A DNA stretch of 64,000 bases from Cyclina sinensis (taxonomy: Eukaryota; Mollusca; Bivalvia; Venerida; Veneridae): assembly GCA_012932295.1 (NCBI GenBank), contig JAAONU010000019.1, forward strand, positions 26,243,647-26,307,646, read 5' to 3'. Position 1 is the first letter of the stretch, and each line of letters opens with the position of its first letter. Shown piece by piece: positions 57,461 to 64,000 of the stretch. Both the position numbers and the translations under genes were made by a program. The notes below the pieces were generated by a model, which was given only the letters and a program-made list of their open reading frames with translations, did no database searches and was not told where the DNA came from.

Positions 57461-58257
57461 TCTTTCTCCTTGATCTGAAGCTTATAGGTTTAGGTTTGAA
57501 TTAAGACGAGCAGGCTCTACATTCTGCCCGTGGGCATGTCTTGTTTCAGTGCACATGTAGCTATATTAAAATCGGTTTGACCTACATTTGTAACAGATGA
57601 AATTGTTACATACAAAATCTTCAGCTGAAGAAGGAAGTTTGCCATTAGTTAAAAGTAACGGTTGTGAAATTTTTAGGCAGAATTTGTAATTGTTGGTAAA
57701 ATTAACTCTGAAAATAATGCAATAATTGTAATGATGTCTAAATGTTTTAACCATGAAAAATTATACTGAATGGAATAAATATATAATAAATATGACTAAA
57801 TATTTAATTTGTTCTACTGAAAATAATATTATTGACACTTTCAGCATTAAACTCTACATTTTTTGTTTATACCCTAAACTATCATGTATATGGGACATTC
57901 GATTACTACATGTTAATTGTTTGTCTAATTTCTGAAAACTTTACTCTAATGGGGTATTAATTTTGTACTGTATCTATTCCATCATATTTTGAAAGATATT
58001 TCTTGTTTCCAGTGGTATACATTATAATGTGGGTAATAATTTAAAACTTCAATAATCCATCTTGATTTACCAATTCAGTGTCAAAATAATTCACTTTGCT
58101 CAAAACTTTGTTCAGCTAGATTTCCATCACAATGATATGAAGTATACATGTAAGTACCAACAAAACCTAATCAAGGTAAATGTTTTAAGATATTTAGGAT
58201 GATACAATTGATTCATAATTTCATATCATTATTTATGTTTCTTTCTGTCAGGAAGTA

Positions 58258-59435
58258 CAGTACACGCAGCGCGGACTTTGACATTGTTAACAGTGTCGCG
58301 GGGGCCGGTATCGTCTTTGGGTGGCCAGTCGCGGTGGACTGAACATCCTAAATTTCGGGTGTCCGCTAAAATGACAACCGCGACAACCGCCGAGGGGTAT
58401 GACCACCGCGTGTCACGGTGACCGAACGCCGCGTGTCACGGTGACCGAACGCCGCACGTCCCCGCGATTTTCTGACTTGGAGGTTACTGCATTTAAACAT
58501 ACTCAGCGTACAGTACACGTAGGTGGTTTTCGTTTTACTCATTCTTATTTTACTTACATGTATTTGGGGCTAACTTCAGTTGGTCAAATTAAAACCAAAT
58601 TTCAAGTACATATGCGGTGTAGGTTTATTGTGTACTTTCGTTTTTGGAATTTTTGAAAAACGCTTGTTACTATATAGCAAAATCGATCAATAATTTTTGC
58701 CAAGCGCCTAGACGATACAGATGTTGAAAGAAGTTAAACACGTGTTGACGTAAAAACACAGACAATTCATTTTCTGAAAATATGATCAGCTGTTTGTGGA
58801 AGTAACTGCTTTGAATGGTCATTCTTTGCATAAACAAAAAGGAGCGTACATAAATGCATCATAATTAGAGTGGATTTGTTCGAATTTTGACAGTTTAAAT
58901 TAGATCTATTAACATTTCGCAGTTTGATGATCGTTAGTAATTTATTTGCGTGTAATTTATTTGCGAGTGGATTAACGCAAGCGCGGCACCGATTGAAGAC
59001 TTGAAAATATATTAATTGCAGCAATTAAAGTTAACAAGATGGCATGTAGGTGTGTAAATCTATTCATTATTGGCTGTGTTACCCTCAATCATACAACCAA
59101 ACATCGAACGTCAACAAATAAAAGTTTAACGGGATGGGGTATTAAAAAGAAAAAGAAACAACTTCAACTGGTAATAATTACGTGTTTTTGTAACTGCTCT
59201 GAAAAAAAAAATAGGGGAAAGTAAAATTGTGTTGCGACTTCGTTTTTTCGGACACCGCAAACCCTCGCGACCCGACGCCGCGACATGGCATGGTACTGAA
59301 CACTGCGGACGGCCGCGCTGACCCCCACGTTTTATACGAATGAACACTCGACGCGGTGGTCATTTTGGTCTTCAACGCGGACAGTAAAATCGCGGGGACG
59401 GGTGTTCGTTGTCAAAGTCCGCGCTGCGTGTACTG
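58258..59435. mobile_element. TA-target element, copy 4 (best preserved)
   Basis: 1178 bp. cagtacacgcagcgcggact at the left, its complement at the right, TA flanks at 58256-58257 and 59436-59437. The interior carries a 61-codon open frame (59039-59224) that is also readable in copies 1 and 2 in part. No transposase motif. Confidence 0.9.
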
Positions 59436-61529
59436 TATGAACTGTTTTGTGACCAAGTTTTTGTTTGGTTTGCTGATTATTTTATGGAAATATGATCTTG
59501 TAATGCTTTTAAATGCAGTGTTTGTCATGAAAACTATCAGTAAGTGATCATCAGATTTGTAAGATGGGAACACTATTGATTTAAAACGTGTGAAAAAATA
59601 TCTTCGATGTGTCTTGGTACTTTATACCTCAAAATGCTAACTTGTGGACTTCATGCAATGTTTGCTTGCTAATTTTTCTGATGAATATCATACAGCAGCA
59701 TGATGTATTGAAATTTCAATGTGTCTCAGTAGGTACTTAGATTGAAGAATATATTAGTAGTCTGAAAAGGCTGAAAGTAGCTAAAAAAGTCTCCATATAA
59801 CTTCAAAAATGATATTTAGAGATAGTCAATGATTATTTTTAGAGTGGGACTGTTTGTCATGCATCTATCAGTGTTTTGCCCCAGGAAGGGGGTGGCAGGC
59901 TGACCTAGGGGAATTTGATATTTTTTGTTTTTCCGGAGTCTAAATTCCCAGACTAGAGCAATGGCAGTTTGGAGATGTTTACATATCAAATGACCTTGGA
60001 TCTAAAATGAGACCAAAGTCTTCTTCCCCATGGGACTCAAAACCATCCTGTCTGTCAAATTCCTCCCTGTTAGGAATTGTCTGCAGTCTAAAGTCTCTTC
60101 CCAGGGGCAAAATTTTATAGGTGCATCAGAAATATATACAACAGTGATTGAACAATTAGAACAGTGTCTGTTTGCTGTACTGTATACTATACTGTGGCAC
60201 AGTATAAAATAGCAGACATTTGAACCTGTAACAACATAATACATTTTCAATGAAATAAAATCTTTGTATTTGTATTGTAGTCTAAAAGTTTGCTTCTTGT
60301 AGACACACCCGACCTGCATTTCCAACAGTTTTTCTTCTGAAATACAAGTATGATCATATACATTTAGCAGTGTAAGATGCAAATGGACAAAGCTGATTTT
60401 TTTTGTTTTAAGGAACAGACATTTTGGCTGATGCTTGCTGAATATTGTGTTAAATTAAGCATTATCATGCTGAAGAAATTGATTGATACAAAATTCAGAC
60501 ATGTTCTGAGCAAGGAGTAGTTGCTTCAGACAGTTCCAGACCATCTTTTTGAAGCTGCATGCAAAAGAGGAATAATAAAATCAAATTTCTCCTTGTACCA
60601 TACAGACCTTTCTTGATGGGCAGAAATGATAAACAATTCATAACGTGTTAACATTACCATTAGTTTTAGATATATATGGAAATATTGAGAATCGATAAGT
60701 ATTGTCTGCAATGTGTAGCCATTTTCCGAAAAGTTACAGCATCATACGGCTGCTACAGGTTCTTATATTATTAATTTTTGCGTGAGATATGATCCAGGTT
60801 TTTGTGCAAGCTGATCTCATGGTAGTATTGACTCTTTCAAGGGGTTAATTATCGTAAATATCTAGACGTTATGGAAATTTGTGTAATACTGTCTGAAACT
60901 CTTGATGCTTATAGCTTGCCAAAAATCCCATAGATTTCGATTTATTATATTCATTAAATATGAAGTGATGTACTTGTACAAGATGATTTGCTTTTTGTGA
61001 TAGAATTGTTGTTTGAAGTGTGTAATTACAGTTCTCTTTAGACTTCCATAAAATATTTTTGTGTGATGTCCTTGATTTTTTACAGTTTAACCTCTGTTCA
61101 AGGTTGCTTATATGAGAAAGCCTCTCTGCAGAGTTACCCTTCTTTGAAAGTGATATAATACAAGTATGAAAGCTTCCCAGTTTGAATAATTTAGTTTGAT
61201 CATTTAACTTAACAAAGAAAACATTGTGTGACAATTTTATTGGTATGTATTGTTACAGCAACTGCCCTTTTCTGATCTCTACAAGCTTTTTGCAAAAGTT
61301 ATTGCCCTTGCTATGATTTTAGTCATTTAAACAAGTCCAGTCATTAAGATAAAGCAACATTTGACTGAAATATCTATCCAGTGACAGCAGTGTCAACAAC
61401 AGTATTTCACTGTCACTGACACTAAGTACATGTACAGTTCTCAAGAATTCTGTAATTTTCAGGGACTGGGTTTAGTGTTACACACAAGATAATCAGTGTT
61501 CTGTTTTATTTGACAGATTCCTCATTTTT

Positions 61530-62515
61530 AGCTCACCTGTCACCTGTTTGTGATTGCATTTTGTCCAGCGTTGGTCCGTCCACAGTTAGTTTGTTAACAC
61601 TCTAGTGGTCATATTTTTGCCTCAATTGTCATGAAACTTGGTGAGGATGTTTGTCTCATTGATTTCTCAGACAAGTTCGAACATGGGTTAACTGGGTTGA
61701 AGAAATAGGTCACAGAGACTAGATATAGAAAAACCTTATTAACACTCTAGAAGCTACTTTTTCAGCCTAAATATCCTGGAAATTTGTCAAAAAGGTTGTA
61801 TTGATGATTTCTAGAACAGGTTCGAATATGGGTCATCTAGGGTCAAAAACTAGGTCAAAAAGCCCAAATATTGAAAAACCTTGTTAACACTCTAGAGGTA
61901 ACATTTTCAGTCCAAATGTCCTGGAAATTTGTCAGAAAGGTTGCTTCTATGATTTCTAGCAAAAGTTCGAATATGGGTCATCTGGATTCATAAAACTAGG
62001 TCACAGACCCTAAATATGGAAAAACCTTGTGAACACTCTAAAGGTAACATTTTCAGTCCAAATAACCTGAAAATTTGTCAGAAAGATTGTTTCAATGATT
62101 TCCAGCTCAGTTTTGAAAATGGGTTATCTTGGGTCAAAAACTAGATCACAGAGCCCAAATATGGAAAAACCTTTTTAAAACTCTAGAGGTAACAGTTTCA
62201 GTCCAATTATCCTGGAATTTGTCAGAAAGGTTGCTTTCATGATTTCTAGCTCAGGTTTCGAATATGGGTCATCTAGGTTCAAAAACTAGGTCACAGAGCC
62301 CAAAAATAAAAAAAAAAACTTACAAACACTCTAGAGGTAACATTTTCAGTCCAGATAACCTGTAAGTTTGTCAGAAAGGTTGTTTCTATAATTTCTAGGT
62401 CATGTTTGAATTTGGGTCATCTGGGGTCAATTAACCAGGTCCATAACAACTTTGTTAAAAACAGTCATACTCAGGTGAGCGATAAAGGGCCATCATAGCC
62501 CTCTTGTTTAAAAGA
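61530..62515. repeat. Composite repeat with about six internal units of about 150 bp
   Basis: Left end ttagctcacctgtcac; right end caggtgagcgataaagggcc then tagccctcttg. Internal units share 'aacactctagaggtaacatt', 'gaaatttgtcagaaaggttg' and 'atatgggtcatct'. Ends match 32650-33650 in inverse orientation. Confidence 0.82.
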
Positions 62516-62529
62516 ATGTACTGGATCAA

Positions 62530-63440
62530 TTTTTGTGTCGCCTGCTACAACGTAGCACAACATATAGGGATCACTTCTCCGTCGTCTGTCTGTCTGTCCG
62601 TCCGTCCATCACAAAACTTGTCAGGACTACTCCTCACAAACAACTGGCGCGATTTCATCCAAACGTTACAGGAATGATCAGTACCAAGTGTAGTTGTGCA
62701 TTTTTTTCTAGTTCAGTGATTTTTGTGAGAGTTATGGCACTTTAATGATTTTTATTTTTGAAGTTTGTCCGGGCTACTTCCCTTTTACTTCTAATGCAAT
62801 TTGAATGAAATCTTACAGGATTGATCAGTACCTCAAGTACTTGCGCACATTTAATGGGTTTTCTGGTTGAATGATGTTTGGCTGAGTTATGGCCCTTGAA
62901 TAAAAAAAAGATTTTTGGCCCATTAATGATTTTTGTGTTTCAGGCTTCACAGTAGCTGCAACATGCTACAAAGTAGCTAAAGGGATTACTTTTCCATCAT
63001 CTGAGTGTCTGTCTGTCTGTCCATCCATCAGTCTGTCCATCCATTCCAAAACTTGTCTGGACTACTCCTCAGAAAGTACTGGTGAGATTTCATCCAAACT
63101 TTACGGGAATGATCAGTGCCAAGTCTTGTTTGTGCATGTCATCAGCATTTTCCAGTTTAATGATTTTTGTCAGAGTTATTGCCCTTTAATGATTTTTGTT
63201 TTTAAGGTTTGTCCAGACTACTTCTCTTCTACTACTAAAGCAATTTGAATGAAATTTTACAGGATTGTTTGTTACTTCAAGTACTTGCTCATATCTAACA
63301 GATTTTTGGTTGAATGATTATTGGCTGAGTTATGGTCCTTGAATAAAAAAAGGCATTTTGGCCAACAAACTGTCCAGTCAGCTCTCAATATAACTGCTTA
63401 ATTGGCTATCATCACACATGTGATCACAGATCGCCCTTGT
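62530..63440 (-). repeat. Composite repeat, inverted relative of 24190-24975
   Basis: Two units starting at gcctgctacaacgtagca and gtagctgcaacatgctac, each with a gtctgtctgtccgtcc run and 'atgatcagta' text. The distal end reads actgcttaattggctatcat and acatgtgatcac, the reverse complement of the start of the 24.2 kb element. Confidence 0.82.
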
Positions 63441-64000
63441 ATATTCTAGATTTTCCTTCAGTAGGCACAGCAACTTGAGGCCATGACACAGAAATTTATG
63501 TAAACAGTTATTATAAGAAACATTTATTAAGGGTAGAGGGAAAAACTACATTAATTTAGTCACAAGAGAACAACAGCAAATTACTCATGTTGAATAAGTT
63601 GCACTAAACCGTAAGGAATTCATCTTGTATATGTAATTACAATTTTATCTTCCAGAGTTTGCATGTTTTCTTTTCCTTTACCAGATATTTGAAGATCATT
63701 TAATTACACCACAGGGACTTAAACTTGCATGACTTAAGATTTCCACTGAATACAAATTTAGAGCAAAAACCAATTTGCATTAATGTGTTTTTAATGCTGA
63801 CATGGCCGACCTCTTTTGATGTTATGCCAACAAGCTGTTAGATTTAAGAGCAAAATGAGATTTTTTGTCAAATATTGAACATAAGATACATTTGTTTTTT
63901 TTCATCTTTTCAAATGGTAATACCTAGACAATACATCGATTTTTGTATCAGAAGATAGGCTTAGTTTTGTCAGTAAGTCCCTACCTGCTCTAACTCAGCC

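Larger units (their letters stand above)
49784..64000 (+). other. TMEM132-like intron 3 (continues past window)
   Basis: No further TMEM132 exon or other gene is supportable in the last 14.2 kb; the longest open frames (about 126 and 121 codons near 60.0-61.2 kb) have no family resemblance. It contains three TA-target elements, the AGGTCA-rich duplicated repeat and two adjacent composite repeats. Stretches 53.4-54.5, 54.7-56.1, 57.5-58.25 and 59.45-61.5 kb show nothing specific. Confidence 0.7.

Noticed and set aside
60002..61234. Two minus-strand open frames of 126 and 121 codons
   Set aside because: No family similarity, no good start context or splice-supported extension; expected by chance in 14 kb of intron.

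Overview
This is a eukaryotic, AT-rich, intron-rich window. Its four genes have animal orthologs, all introns checked use GT-AG boundaries, and the intergenic and intronic DNA is full of small inverted-repeat transposons and of roughly 150-bp tandem units that often end in 'gacagac/ggacag' text. That repeat style resembles bivalve mollusc genomes. I therefore infer a bivalve or close lophotrochozoan, but the species cannot be fixed from this sequence alone. There are no prokaryotic features.

Layout: (1) 400-1981, minus strand: two 5'-terminal coding exons of a MYBBP1A/POL5-like nucleolar protein that runs off the left edge. (2) 1982-5623: intergenic region with no supported gene. (3) 5624-12460, plus strand: a complete six-exon EIF4H gene (translation initiation factor 4H, one RRM plus an unusually long RGG-rich region). 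It is followed by a T-rich, ORF-poor tract to about 20.4 kb that looks like a very long 3' UTR. (4) 20.4-25.2 kb: convergent intergenic DNA made largely of tandem and dispersed repeats. (5) 25230-39124, minus strand: a complete eight-exon SLC15A4-like proton/oligopeptide transporter (709 aa predicted). (6) 39125-39653: a 529-bp region between head-to-head start codons, with two TFE/MITF-type E-box sequences. (7) 39654-49783, plus strand: the first three coding exons of a TMEM132-family membrane protein. Its next intron fills the rest of the window (49784-64000 and beyond).

All exon phases in EIF4H and SLC15A4 join without a frameshift, and the joined proteins align end to end with the families as I know them. 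The genes are unrelated housekeeping, lysosomal and neuronal-adhesion type genes, not an operon or pathway cluster. The only suggestive functional coupling is the shared SLC15A4/TMEM132 promoter region.

Mobile DNA is the other main content. It includes a pogo-like TA-target element in EIF4H intron 5 with a perfect 272-bp internal tandem duplication; four copies of a TA-target CAGTACACGCAGCG element in the TMEM132 introns; two elements with CAGGG ends and 5-bp target duplications, plus a third CAGGG element holding what may be a decayed hAT transposase start; several palindromic MITEs; and two repeat families whose outer ends match in distant, inverted copies. I did not find a convincing undescribed multi-gene system. 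The points most worth follow-up are the E-box pair, the missing first Glu of the ExxER motif in the transporter, the nested palindromes, and the transposon families.
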